A program made the position numbers and the translations under genes. DNA of 64,000 nucleotides. Source: Hirudo medicinalis (taxonomy: Eukaryota > Annelida > Clitellata > Hirudinida > Hirudinidae). The notes under the pieces were generated by a model that was not told the origin of the DNA, searched no databases, and was given only the letters and a program-made list of their open reading frames with translations. The stretch is from assembly GCA_011800805.1 (NCBI GenBank), contig MPNW01000127.1, positions 82,959 through 146,958 of the forward strand, in the 5' to 3' direction. This document shows, piece by piece, positions 51,688-63,950 of this stretch; position 1 is the stretch's first letter; each line of letters opens with the position of its first letter.

Positions 51688-53633
51688 TGATGAACTCGTC
51701 CAGAAGGATTCCTCTCAATCTTTTCACAACTAAAACTTGAAAAAAAAAAACCCAGCAACATTCTTGTCGGTGCAACTCAGCAACAAACAGCTCCTCTGTC
51801 ATTCGTAAATCTTCGCATCATCCGACATAGTTTTCTACTAACAATTCACTCAGGTATTTGTCTATTTTTTTATTTTATTTATTCACTCTATAAAAATTAT
51901 CCTCTTCATTTTCTTCTATTCCAGGAAAACAAAACAAAAAAACAAATTAACGTCGATAATCTCAAATAATCATCGGGTTGAAATTTTAAATTTATTGTAA
52001 ACTCGTGAAACCTCTGATCGTCGTCATTCATGCTGTTCAAATTGATTATTTGCCAATAGGCCTTTCAATCATAGCCCGATTTATCCAGGTGGAGTCCCCT
52101 GTGCAGTGTCTCATCCCGACCGTGCCTAAATCCTGCTCTGTTTCCAAGTGATGTAACATTTATTCAATGTTCTACCCTTCTCGTCCGACCATTATCGCCT
52201 CGATTGAGCATTTATGTAGCGCCTCGCCTTGTCAATGTGACCAACCGAGCGGAACAAGTTTATCTTTCGAAAGAAATTCTCGTGCTTATAAATATTCACC
52301 AGTTGCACGAGAATGAGGAATGTCACCCAAGGACATTAAAAAAAAAAGCTTCCTTAGAAAAAAATAAAACAAAAGTGGAGTTGATTAAATGATTGGTCGA
52401 GTAATAATTAGCTGATTACGTTAATTGCTTAATTGGTTAGTCAGCTGATAAGTTGATTGCTTCCACATGTTTCCTGAGCGGAGAGAGCATGAAGAAATTT
52501 CAAATTACTCTTAACTCCTCAGGACTGAAAAAAAAGTTCAACACCGATGGGGCCACCAAATTCGACTGCTCACCAATCACCCAAAACCCCCAAAAAATAT
52601 TCCAAACACGTGGAACACTTGTTGGAACATCGTAAACCTTGAAGATTCAACAACAACAAAAATAAGTAGAACCATGTAGAAGATTACATTTGTAATGTTT
52701 ACAAAAGAAGGATTTCAAAATCAACGACATCGAATTTTGAAGCGAATACGAAATAGGTTAAAAAATCAATCTTTTATTTATTTATTTATTTCAATAAAAT
52801 GAAAGTCTTTTTTATTTGAAAATATTCTTTTCGTCGAAACTAGAATTCACTTTTAAACTCACTTGTTTGTTCTGTAAATTCTGTAAAAAAAAAAAAAAGT
52901 CTAGAATTCCACAACTAATGCACTTTGTTTGATCGAAGGTCTTCGGCTCTCAACCACTCCAACAGAAAACCAACAACAACAACAACAACAGACAAACAAT
53001 TCGTATTTCACTCACAAACGAATAACTACGTCACAGTGAAAGTTATTTTCCTGCACCAGTTGATCAACATTAACAACTTTACAAGCAATAAATTTTATTG
53101 ACGACTTGCGATTGTAAATAATGATAATAATAATATTTTTACTTTTATTATTAATGCTAATGATGTCATTATAACAATGCATTACGATAGTGTTGTTATT
53201 ATTATTATCATTATTATTATTACTGTTGTCATTATTAATTTTATTATTATTACAATTTACGTCGCCAGACACGAAACTTTTAGGTTATGGATGCTGACTC
53301 AGACATCCAGAGTCAGTTCGTTGAGACACAATGTCACAATGTCACAATGTCATTTGATTGTTAAATAATTAACCGTTGAAAAATTAATAATCACATCAGT
53401 TACTATTACATGTCCAAGTTAACGGCCAGTCATTAAATACCCTACGACCCTAAATAAACTAATAATTTGTTATTAATATTTAAAAATCTTCCACCATGTT
53501 CTCAAAACCTTCCCCGACCGATGAGTCCCACAAACTAAAGTTTCCACCGCGTGAGGCGAGACTTTCTCCGTCTTATAAGATGTCCCAACTTGCAGCTGAG
53601 GGTGTTTTCATTGACTTTCAATCCGCCCACACG

Positions 53634-53755
53634 TCCATCCGTTCTTCCATCCACCCATCTGTCCGTCCATCCATCCATCCATCCATCCATCCATCCATCC
53701 ATCCATCCATTCATTCATTCATCCGTTCATTCATCTGTCCTTCCTCCCATCCATC
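53634..53755. repeat. (CCAT)n microsatellite
   Basis: CCATCCATCCATCCATCCAT core with diverged flanks. Confidence 0.9.
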
Positions 53756-53879
53756 GTCAATATGTCCCAATAAACTGGATCCTCTCTACAAAATATTCAG
53801 ACGCAGACTAAAAGAGAAAAATATGCCAGGAAATCGTCAGTTGAACTTCAAAAATTTGACAACAACAAAAAATTACAGC

Positions 53880-53926
53880 CAGGGGCGGATCAAGAACCCT
53901 CACCGCCCTCCCTGAATCCGCCACTG
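53880..53926. mobile_element. 47-bp hAT-like palindromic remnant
   Basis: Starts CAGGGGCGGAT and ends ATCCGCCACTG, the kind of inverted ends found on many hAT-type MITEs, with only about 25 bp between them. No matching target-site duplication is visible, so it may be an excision or deletion product. Confidence 0.45.
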
Positions 53927-54274
53927 TGTGTGGAACATTTGTTCTACAACTCTGCTCCTCACAACACATCTCCGTTCAACCTGTCCAAAACCTGGACCCA
54001 GACCCGGCACTTATTAAATAATTTATTACTAATTATTTATTTACTTATCCGATCACATCTCGCTGCACCACCAACACCACACGGACCAAGCCATCCCGGC
54101 CGCGGTGCTCCAACTCTAGTTTCATTCCATTATGGGCGTTCTGATGCAGAAGAATCAGAGGTGTTTCAGTCGCTCTGTCGAACAATTTTTAAATTTCAGA
54201 TGATAAATATTTTAACACGTCCGTCTATTAAGTTACTTTATTTAATACATTTATTTTTTTAATACATTTATTTA

Positions 54275-54375
54275 TTGAGTAACCAGCTTCAGTGATCATG
54301 TGCTACAGCACGGATTCGAATCCCGCTGAGGGGCACCGCCTGTCGTGTTCAAAACCGAGTTTATTTACAACGAGT
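54275..54375 (+). mobile_element. possible tRNA-derived SINE or tRNA pseudogene fragment
   Basis: Contains the B-box-like GGATTCGAATCCC (about 54313-54325), an almost perfect internal RNA polymerase III promoter element. The upstream part does not fold into a full tRNA cloverleaf that I can verify, so a SINE head or degenerate tRNA is more likely than a working tRNA gene. Confidence 0.4.
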
Positions 54376-55179
54376 GAACTAAAAACTGAAAGGAGAGCTG
54401 AAGACCCGCCTAGGACCACCGCCTATCATTGGCAAGAAAATCCAAATGTATGACATCTCCCTCCCAAGCGTTGAGTTCAGTCAAAACCATATCGGCTTGG
54501 GGGTTGTTTTGATATGTCTTCCACATCTGGAGGTCACAGGGCTTCCTTCTTCCCCAACAAGGGCTGATTTCTGTTTTTTATTTATTTATACCTGGCATTT
54601 AATTTCATTTCGATTGATATTTTTAGTTCCCATGTGGTTATTATCGTCCCTGACTGTCCTTCCATTAATTTATTAATGTTATTGTTATTATTGTTGTTAT
54701 TGTCAGCAGCAGCATCATTATCATCATCATCATCATCATCGTCGTCGTTTTTGTTGATATGTTATTATTTTCCATCAATAATAAGTTCAATAAATCATTC
54801 GGAATTCGGTAAAATAAATCATTCCGAAGCGCCCACTGCGACAGTCCTACCAATGTCGATGTCGCCAGCAACATCGACGCAACCAGCCTTAGCTGACATT
54901 TACGCTGTTCATCCACAACTGACATCAACACTCCTCCAAAATTTTAGACGACGGACCCCAAATATGAAAGCAATCAACTGTACGACGAGAGGAGTATTCT
55001 TCCGTCGATTTTAAGGCTGGACCAATGCCTACTCAGACTCAGAGATGTTTTCAGAGTTCTGTCACTAAATTCGAAAACTCTGCAAAAAAAAACAAAAACA
55101 CGACAATGTGCAAACAATCCATTGTTCAACCACGTGCATCCGACAATATTTAGACTTCCATCTTTTTTCTGCATGTGCA

Positions 55180-55376
55180 CAGGGCCGCCGACCGAAATTT
55201 CTGGCCCCTAGGCAAGGCGGCTACGGACCCCCATGCTAAGTCAATTTCATAATAGAAAAGTGAAAGAAAAAGTTCATGGCTGTAATATTGTAATACTTTA
55301 AATCGAGGCAGTTCCCAAAAAAATCCCGGGTCCCTGGGCACTTCCCCTATTGATACCCCCCTTCTCGTAGGCCCTG
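55180..55376. mobile_element. 197-bp hAT-type MITE with perfect 8-bp target-site duplication
   Basis: Ends are CAGGGCCGCC and GTAGGCCCTG (inverted CAGGGCC), flanked on both sides by CATGTGCA (55172-55179 and 55377-55384). Short inverted repeats beginning CAG and an 8-bp duplication are characteristic of hAT transposons. There is no coding capacity. Confidence 0.8.
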
Positions 55377-55748
55377 CATGTGCATTCCTCATTGACCCAC
55401 TGACTTCTTGAGCCAAGCGAATACAAGGATAATCACATCGAGCAATTCAATAAATCACGTCATGGTGGTGGATCTCAAGAGAGTTGTAAAACCTAAGGGG
55501 AGACAAAGAGCGGTTGGATTAGCGGTTCTAATTACCTCATTGATTCCGTAAACTAATTCATGTTATGAATAGCTTTTCAATCAACATATTTTTATATTTA
55601 CATATTGGTCAGAAATAAAATATTTTTAAAGAACGTTTTCAAATATAAATTTAAAAAAAAAAATTGTTACGCCTACAAAAAAACGAAATTCTGGGAATTC
55701 CGCAGGATGTTATAAAATCATGAGTCGTAAAATACGCGAGTTCGCCCG

Positions 55749-56919
55749 ATGGACAATCTAGACCTGAATAGAATCAGGAATTACATCACCTGCAGCCTGT
55801 GTTCGAATCTCACCGAGGACCCGAGGATTCTCGACTGCTACCACAGCTTCTGTCTGAACTGCCTGCGCGATCGTTGCCAGACCAAGGACGACTTGGAGCA
55901 AGCGTTGGCCAACTGTCCCCAGTGCCAGACTAGTTTTGAGATACCGAACGGAGGCTTGGAATATCTGAGGAAGAACGAATTTTTGGTGAAGATCTACGAG
56001 ACTTACGTAGCATCAATGTTGTGCGAAGTTTGCTCCAAGGATTTGGCCGAGCGTCGATGCGAAGAATGCAACCAGATCTACTGCGAAATGTGCTCCAGTC
56101 TTCACATGAAGTTCCAAGCGACCAAGGGTCACACTCTGAATCCCTTGGGTGGCGTGGCACCAGAGTGTTCGAAAAAGAATGAATACACGGTTTGCCAGGA
56201 GCACTCCAGGAATGTCGACATGTTTTGCAGTGCCTGCTCGGAGTTTGTCTGCATCAGCTGCTTTGCCACAAAACACAATGGACACCAGGTCAAGTTGATC
56301 AGTGATAAGTTCGAGGAGGTAAAAAAACATCTCACCGAAGTTGTCGACCGCAAAAATGAGACTCTCTCGAAACTGGTAGCTGAGCGAGAGGTCGTGGTTC
56401 CCCTGAGACACGAGTCGAGAGTAAAGGCCGACGACCTTCGCCGTCAGATGAGGGAGAGAGGTGCGGCACTGAAATCCATTGTAGACAGCCATGTTTCGGT
56501 CTTGTGCACAGAGGTGGATGCCAACCTTGATACTTACCATGCCAAAGTGGATACACTTGTTGAAGCTCTTGACATTCTCAAGAATAAGGTAGAAGCAGAG
56601 TTGAAGGAAACCCAGACTAAAATTAGAGATCTGGATTTCAGGAGTGTGATTGGCTATGCAAAACAAGAGCAAGAGCAGCCAGAACCAGACATTCCCTTGT
56701 TTAGGGATGTTTTTGGACTGGAATTTCGGAGCACCAATGACCAAGAGGTACTCTCATTGGCCAATGTGGTTGGAACGGTTTCCGATGGTAAGAGTTGAAC
56801 AATTTAAAATAATTTGCATCTGTTTATTTAATTTAAATCTCTCTAAAGGTACTGCTGTGCCCCCACAACCAGATGCCTCTGGTCAGACACCAGCACAGGC
56901 CACTGGAGAGACACCATAA
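55749..56919 (+). CDS. RING/B-box/coiled-coil (TRIM-like) protein
   Basis: Probable RING-type E3 ubiquitin ligase of the RBCC/TRIM class. Coding exons 55749-56787 and 56849-56919 are joined in phase across a 61-nt intron, giving 369 residues. Near residues 15-60 is a C3HC4 RING: CSLC, then CYHSFCLNCL and CPQC. B-box 1 is CEVCSKDLAERRCEEC and CEMC (about 92-120); B-box 2 starts CQEHSRNVDMFCSAC (about 150-190). A long coiled coil follows (about 195-310). The protein then ends with a Pro/Gln/Thr-rich tail (QTPAQATGETP). There is no NHL, filamin or PRY/SPRY domain, so it belongs to the TRIM proteins that stop after the coiled coil, or has lost or spliced away its C-terminal domain. The specific family member is not recognised. 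Confidence 0.9.
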
Positions 56920-58607
56920 GACACCACTGGGCAGACGACGATGATGACACCATCAGACCCCAAATATCTTAATATTCCGCTTAGGACACAACGCCATGAC
57001 TTTTGGGATGGGTTAACGATTTCTGATTTTGTGTTTTCTGTTCAAACATCTCTGATCACCTCGACAATTTGGCGATAATCAGTCAGTGATTTTTCTACTC
57101 ATGTTTTGTTTTTACTATTGTCTTACATTTATAACCGTTCATGTGAGATGAGTTTGAGCTCCATGAGTCACCTCAGTCAGCAACTTTTGGATTGAAGTTT
57201 GCTTTAGTCACTAAATGACATTCTGACCAAAGATCTGTCGATACACACTCATTCATGCCTGCATTTCTAATTTTGTGATTTTTAAATTTCTATGCATCCA
57301 ACATTAGAAGATAACTTGAAAAAAAAAGTGACCTCAAACAGTTTTGTTTTCCAGCACCTCACCTCTTAAATCTTCATTTATTTAGCCAGCCCATTTATCT
57401 AGTTGAATGACCCTCGCGATCATTAAAACTATTCTTTCCGATCGTGGTAAAATCACACATCACCCGCTCTGAATCAATTCGCCAGAAATCGTTCTCAAAA
57501 TCAGAAAAGGCGATGTCGATCTTCATCGATGCTGTTAATATTTTTGACGTCTATTTGTTTTCCGCTACTGAAATAAGTAACATGTCGTCGCACAAAACGA
57601 GAGTTTTCTTGCTTTGTTGGAAGTGTTGTCAGTGTTGTTGTTGTTGTTGTTGTCGGAAACAAGATTTAAATCGGTGGCATCGTTCGTGTTTAAGATGAAA
57701 TACATTTAAAAATATGAACTTTTCAAAATAACATTTAAAAACGAATTCTCAGAGCGAGGACGATCCGAACTTAATGAACCTCCGAAATTATTGCCAACAA
57801 TGTTACGAGCGGGCAGATGTCGACAACAAGCTGATGACAACAACAATAGCACTTTGAGTGCACTACAAAGTAATCATTCAATTCATTTAAAGGTCACATT
57901 CATTCACTTTCTGATTACATTATCCCAGATGAACTTGCCATGAGATTCGAGCAAGGTCGTTCGAGTCATGCGAGCGAGGTGCGACAGGTCGTCGCCTTCG
58001 ACGACCGACCGAGCAGACGGACCATCCCGAGCGGGTTAATTTCAACGTAGCACGACAAAATGCCATTACTAACAAATGCAACAAGAACGTCAACGTCATG
58101 AGAATGACAACCACAACATAGTCATGGTAATTTAATGGCAGGTGGTAATCCAGCTTTCCCTAATTAATACTGACATCTTAAAAACCATGACGAAGATGTG
58201 ATCGTGACGACAACTACGATGATGATGGTGGTGATGATGAGGAGGAATAGGAGAGCACCGTGGACCAAAGTGCTTGAGCCAATAAGGACTGGCTCTGGCA
58301 GTATTGATGAAAGTGAACTGGAACATTAAGGGCAATAACAGATATTCATTCGCATTTGATCATCAAGTCCAGTCAGGCACCAACGAAACTATTGCTAGCA
58401 TTAATATTACTAATGGTAATCTTACTAACGAATATCATCAAGTAAGATGTTCCATCACCACGACGACACTCCCACTCGACCGGAGACTAAAGCTAAAAAA
58501 ATAAAACCCTGATCTTCATAAAAGCAGCTCGAACGAAAATATAGACGAGACTTTGGTCGGAATCGCATTCGACGCGTCGTGCCCTCGACCTCGGAAAGGG
58601 TCAGAGT
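56920..58607. other. intergenic region between TRIM-like gene and GMF (convergent)
   Basis: Expected to hold both 3' untranslated regions. It includes a (TTG)n run near 57630-57650. No exons or elements that I can support. Confidence 0.5.
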
Positions 58608-59937
58608 TCAACGGAAGAACTGGAGCTTCTCCTTGAGCCAGTCTTCCGTCAGGTCCTCGAGGATTCTCACTTCAAAAATCTGTGGATTCGGTCAGAATCA
58701 GATCGAATAAATTCCTCTAACAACTCTCGGCGAATGCAAAGCTATCGCAGTTGCTGCTTCTACCACCGTTATCATTAGACACCACATAGTCATCATCAAT
58801 GCATTGGTCTTCAATCTTCGTCAACATGCCACGAACGCCATAGCCACAAACCACAAACCACAGAACCAGTGACAACAACCTTGGTGATTCCAATCTCCGA
58901 GACCAGGGACTTCATGCTTCCTGCGTACATCATCTGAAGTTGTGGACTGCAACCTGAATAAAAAAAAATGAATGAATGCAATCAGATGAAAGAGTCGACC
59001 AATGAAATGATGGTCCTTCACCTTCACCATCGCCATCGATTTCATCATCACAAAACAATCCCCACAACCATCACCATCATCATCATCATCACAACCGACA
59101 TGACATCATCATCATCACAGCCGACATGACATCATCATCACCATCATCACAACCGACACAACATCATCACCGTCATCATCACTCACCCTCAGGACTGACA
59201 AATATGAAGCACAGGGGGTACGACTTCCTGCCATCTTCGTGCGAGTACTCGTAGCTGTAGACGACGTACCTAGGCTGAGACTCGGGCAGCTGCTCTCTGA
59301 CGTCGTCGATGCTGCAGTCCTGGAGAGAGGAGATGATGAATAACGATAATAATAATAACAAGGGATTGGAAGAAATGAACCGACGACTCACTCTGTGCTC
59401 TTCCTCTAAGACCACCATCTGCTTTTCCTTGTCAACCTTGACTGGAATTTGTGAACAATTTTTTGTCGTCAATGTATAAACTCACAGTAGCAGAAGAATT
59501 ATGACAAGATTACGGCCTCACTTAAATCATCAACGACACTTGATAGCATTGATACTGAGTCAACTTAAACATTGCAAACTAAAACATTAAAAGCAAGTAA
59601 AAACAAGGTGATTGGATATTTACTAAAGCAACCATATGCTAAATAACTCAAATAAACAGTTTTCAATTGCCAATTTCTTCATTAGCCCAATTTTCTTGAC
59701 AAGTAGGATGGCTTAAGCCAATTAAGCTAAGTAGCTCTTGGTTTCAATATTAACATATGTTTTGACAAGCAACAAAGTTATTTGTTAAAGTCTATTATTC
59801 TGCTCTGGGGTAATGTTTCAATGTAGGTGATATTTCTAGCCTATGATGGCAGCATTGTCCTTCTCCTTTCTGAATCTGAACTGTTTCAATTTCTCTTTCA
59901 ATTCCGGTGCTATTTCGCAAACACGTACGTTTTCTCC
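58608..59937 (-). CDS. GMF: glia maturation factor (GMF), first exon not located
   Basis: Small ADF/cofilin-fold protein; GMFs bind the Arp2/3 complex and promote debranching of actin networks. Five exons with fitting phases: 59841-59937 ([17 protein letters not shown]... [13 protein letters not shown]), 59392-59441 ([16 protein letters not shown]), 59187-59319 ([27 protein letters not shown]), 58880-58953 ([13 protein letters not shown]) and 58608-58679 ([19 protein letters not shown], ending QFFR and TGA). This covers essentially the whole of GMF beta/gamma. The initiating methionine lies in an upstream mini-exon, as in vertebrate GMF genes, which I could not place. The first intron shown would need a GC donor (ATAG|GCTAGA). 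A direct read-through at 59836 gives a stop two codons later. Confidence 0.92.
59062..59182. repeat. CATCATCAC-based tandem repeat inside a GMF intron
   Basis: Repeats of CATCATCATCACAACCGACA type, about 30-bp higher-order units, ending directly at the donor of the GMF exon 59187-59319. Confidence 0.8.
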
Positions 59938-60497
59938 CTGATGTGAAAAATAAATTTCATCAAAATTCACTTCCGTATAGATTAGCAAAAATCCCGTCCG
60001 ACAGACGTGTATAAATACGCAAACTGAAACTAATTTAATTAATGCCGAAATATCCTCAAATAACCATTTTCTTTCAAAGTATCTAATTTCCTTGATCAAC
60101 AGAAAACCGTGTAGCGATGTCTGTTTCTTGAACAAACTTCTCCAGCAATGTTTGGGGGCGTAACATTAATTTTTATTTAAAAAATTAGCAGGATAAATAA
60201 AATGTCAATTTAATTTTAAAAAAGAAATTAAATGTTAATTACTAAAAGGCCGTTCGAGAAATTTTCTAAGAATTAGATTTCAATCTGACGGTTTAAAAAA
60301 GAAGTAATATAAAGGAAATCATCTTGATTACAATGTATGCACTTTGTTGCCTAATGCATTGGACTAATTCACTTCTTTATTTAATGAAATTAATCATCTT
60401 ATGCCATTTTATGTAAAAATGTTTTAATTAATATGGGATATATCGAAGTAAATAATAACAAACGGCAAAACTTAATTCAGCTCTTATTAAACAAACT

Positions 60498-60662
60498 CAG
60501 TGCCGGATTTAGTCGGGGTCTAGTCGGGTTTAGGCATGGTCGGGGTGTGCCACTGAATAGGGGCCTCCACCAACCAAGGAAACCTTTTTAATTTGCTTGT
60601 CAGGGGAGCAACAGGAATGGCGCAGAGGCTTGTGGGCCTCCACCTGGGTAAATTCAGCGCTG
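60498..60662. mobile_element. 165-bp hAT-type MITE with 8-bp target-site duplication
   Basis: Left end CAGTGCCGGATTTA and right end TAAATTCAGCGCTG are imperfect inverted repeats (10 of 14). They are flanked by AACAAACT (60490-60497) and GACAAACT (60663-60670), a 7 of 8 match. The interior is GC-richer than its surroundings and non-coding. Confidence 0.75.
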
Positions 60663-61484
60663 GACAAACTTATTCAAACTTGGATGTTACAAGGAACTTG
60701 AGAAATCCCAATGGCTTTAGAATTGCTATCTTAAGCTTAAACAAGTCAAACGTCATAGAAGAACCTTGACGGTTAAGCCCAACTTTTCCACCTAAAAATT
60801 CAAATGGAAAATTTTAAAGCCATTCGCTGGCAAAGTAATCCTTCCAATTAGGCAGCTAAAAATAGTTCCATCGATTTTGAGGCAATGCCGTAACATTTCT
60901 GAGTGGAAAAAAACCCAATTTCGAGGGAAAGCAATATTCGAGAGCAATCGTATTTATAATCTTTTACGACATCATGGCGGCCGTCATAATAATAAACAAT
61001 ATGGAGACTGTCATTAATATGGCGTTATTCTTTTAATACGGCGACGAGCGGAGGCAATAAGAACGATGAATACGATGTTATGAATGGCCGAAAGTGGATC
61101 TTAAATAAAAAGAAAATAAAAATCATAACCATAAAAGATGACATTTATAGGCGTCCCACTCCACCATTACAGACCCTCTTGGAAATGAGAGAGTATGGCC
61201 GCCATAGGGCGAGCAACTTCTATAAGTCCGACGAGATGGCTGACCAATCGGATCTGATTGCATTGATTGAAATGAAATTGAAGACCAATCTGATTGCATT
61301 GATTGAAATGACATTGAAGGCCAATGAAGTTCACATTATGAACACAGGTTTTGAGTATTTGAATAACATTCGAATTTCTATTGTTGAAACATAATGTCCA
61401 AATCATCTTAGTTATGCAACGGACTTTAATCAAATAATTTATTTAATAAATAAATAAAATAAATAAATGTTGAAACATAAAAAT

Positions 61485-61590
61485 GGTGGTGATGATGGCG
61501 ATGACGTTTATGATGATGATGGTGATGATGACCACGGCGACGATTTTGATGATGAAGACGACGTTGATGACGACGATGACGATGAATATT
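61485..61590. repeat. (GATGAC)/(GAT)n-rich imperfect repeat
   Basis: GATGATGATGGTGATGATG followed by GACGACGTTGATGACGACG. Confidence 0.75.
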
Positions 61591-61965
61591 TGGTTTTCGA
61601 GAAAAGTCAAATGCTTTCGTGATGGGTTTTCTTTGTCAACAAACACCACCGATAGATTGATTAATCAATCAATCAATCGCATCGCATCGTATGTTTATAA
61701 TGTTCTTATAATTATTATTGTTTATCTGTAATGTTTTTATAAGTATTATTGTATATTTATAATGTTTTTATAATTGTTATCGCTTATTTATTCTATATTA
61801 TTAACAGAGTATATTTTATATTAATTATCTTTTAATAAATAATTACTTCCTTATTGTTGTTTCTTAGTCTGGTGATAATATTATTGGTTTTGAACTACTA
61901 AGGTCATGTGATGTGAGTGTAATCACATTTTAATTATTTTAATTTATTATAAAATCAAATTGGTA

Positions 61966-62007
61966 ATGATGATGATGACGAGGACGACGACGACGACGAC
62001 GACGGTT

Positions 62008-62038
<31 letters not shown>

Positions 62039-62045
62039 CTATGAT
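61966..62045. repeat. (GAT)n/(GAC)n microsatellite
   Basis: GATGATGATGACGAGGACGA and following pure GAC and GAT runs. Confidence 0.9.
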
Positions 62046-62969
62046 GAAACATACTGTGAAAGTGCTGAATGTATTGTAGTTGTTAACAATAATATTATTA
62101 CTTATTATTAACATATATATATTTTTTTTTATTTATGGATATAATAATATTAATTACAACATCAACAATAATAATTCAAAATAAAATCAATCGAATACAA
62201 ACACGACGGCGTACAAAAACATATTTAAGCCATTAACAAATATTAATATCCGTAGATTTATTTGAGCTTTTTCTTAACAGAGTTTAATTGTACAAACGTC
62301 CATCCATCTATCGTCTGCACGGTGACCTGTTTTGGCGGGAAAATTTATAAACGGAGCTGTGCTCTGAATATTCATAAAGCGTGAGTCATAAAAATGATCG
62401 ACGATGATTGGCTGCTGATTTATGGGTCGCTTCTAGGAATGAGGTCAACACGGCCAGTTCACTGCTTTGGAAAACAATTATGTCCAGGTCCGTGATGTCC
62501 TGTGACGGATCAACGTCATCATCGTCATCTTCATCGTCGTCACGGTTCCATGACAATTGCACATATGACAATCGCGCACATGACAATTGCACACAATTGA
62601 ACTTGCAAATATTATTTTTAATAATATTAGTTAAAGAACTGAATTTACGAAATTATACATTATTACAACCCTGGCAACATGTGACAAGTTACATGCATAA
62701 CTTGATAATTGATTAAGCGTTCAATATTCCTTTTCGACCAAATAATCTCACATGGGATTAATGCTTAACACTTGAAAACAGGAACATTACGTCAGTGCGG
62801 TATTTAAAGGCAGGGCCGCCAAGGGGGGGCGGTCGGGGGTGCCAGGATTTCCAAGTTATCCCAGCCACCAGACCTCTTATTTCCTCTACATTTCTTGCAC
62901 TTGTACTCAAAGCCAAGATAAATCAAAGCTTCACTTTCCTTCTGGTTTTTTGAAAAGTCCTCCTTCCTA

Positions 62970-63072
62970 AACAAGCTATTTATTATTTATTATTTATTAT
63001 TAATTATTTATTATGTATTATTTATTATTAATTATTTATTATTCATTATTTATTAATTATTATTTATTATTT
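62970..63072. repeat. TTATTTATTATT AT-only tandem repeat
   Basis: Imperfect repeats of TTATTTATTATTAATTA. Confidence 0.9.
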
Positions 63073-63253
63073 AGAGCTGCGCAGGAGTGGACAACGACGG
63101 ACTGATGATTTAAACGAAGTCAACAACAATTCATTTAAAACTCGTCACAAATGTGAACATTTACAAATCGAAATTCAACTTACAACGATTCGTGTTTAAT
63201 CTGGTCAGTCGTGGTCGATGAGTGCAATTGTCGTGTTGCGCAGTTGTCATGAA

Positions 63254-63289
63254 CCGTAACGACGACGACGACGACGACGACGACGATGG

Positions 63290-63339
<50 letters not shown>

Positions 63340-63342
63340 TTC
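63254..63342. repeat. (GAC)n followed by (GAT)n microsatellite
   Basis: Eight or more GAC units followed by about eighteen GAT units, with a single GGT in between. Confidence 0.95.
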
Positions 63343-63811
63343 AAGTTTAAAGCAAATGCGAACAGAGATGGACGAATGAACGAACGATCGAATGAATGAA
63401 TGAATTGAATAATTGATTGAATGAATGAGTACACGTAAAGATATTAGTTGATAAAGATATTAGTTGATAAAATATTGATGGAGTTGGAATTTTGGCAGCA
63501 GACGTTTTCCTAATTTTACAAGTGAACATTCTGATAATATCACTCAGTATCACTTGCCTGTTCTATTTTTACCCTTTTATTTATAGAATATGTATCTGTG
63601 GATCTATTTATAAAATTTCAAAAGGTCCTTTGTTGAACCTCAATTTGAAAAGTAATTATTTTATAAATTTCTATTTATACAATTTTATTTTTTAGAATAA
63701 AAAACACGACACCATTATTTCATGAAAGTACTCACACTTTGCATATCTTCAATAATTTCAAATCAATAAACTGATTTTGTATAAAAATTAATTTAATCGC
63801 TAATAAGCTTC

Positions 63812-63950
63812 AAATCAATCACAAGTTACAAATCAATCACAAGTTACAAATCAATCACAAGTTTCAAATCAATCACAAGTTTCAAATCAATCACAAGTTA
63901 CAAATCAATCACAAGTTTCAAATCAATCACAAGTTTCAAATCAATCACAT
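63812..63950. repeat. 18-bp tandem repeat
   Basis: About eight copies of an 18-bp unit, AAATCAATCACAAGTT plus TC or AC, close to the window end; the last copy runs into unrelated sequence at about 63950. Confidence 0.92.

Larger units (their letters stand above)
45973..55179. other. gene-poor, microsatellite-rich region of 9.2 kb
   Basis: No convincing exons on either strand. It contains CATC/CATT microsatellites, (ATC)n runs, short hAT-like terminal repeats and a tRNA-like promoter fragment, all listed separately. An imperfect inverted repeat GGGGCGCT...AGCGCC at about 47270-47333 may be a small element. Reading frames of about 100 codons here are repeat-derived. Confidence 0.5.

Noticed and set aside
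60966..61040. CATCATGGCGGCC start context, considered as the start of a plus-strand gene or, on the other strand, the missing GMF first exon
   Set aside because: The plus-strand frame stops after 20 codons. On the minus strand, GCCGCCATGATGTC|GTAAAA does not fit the phase of the next GMF exon.
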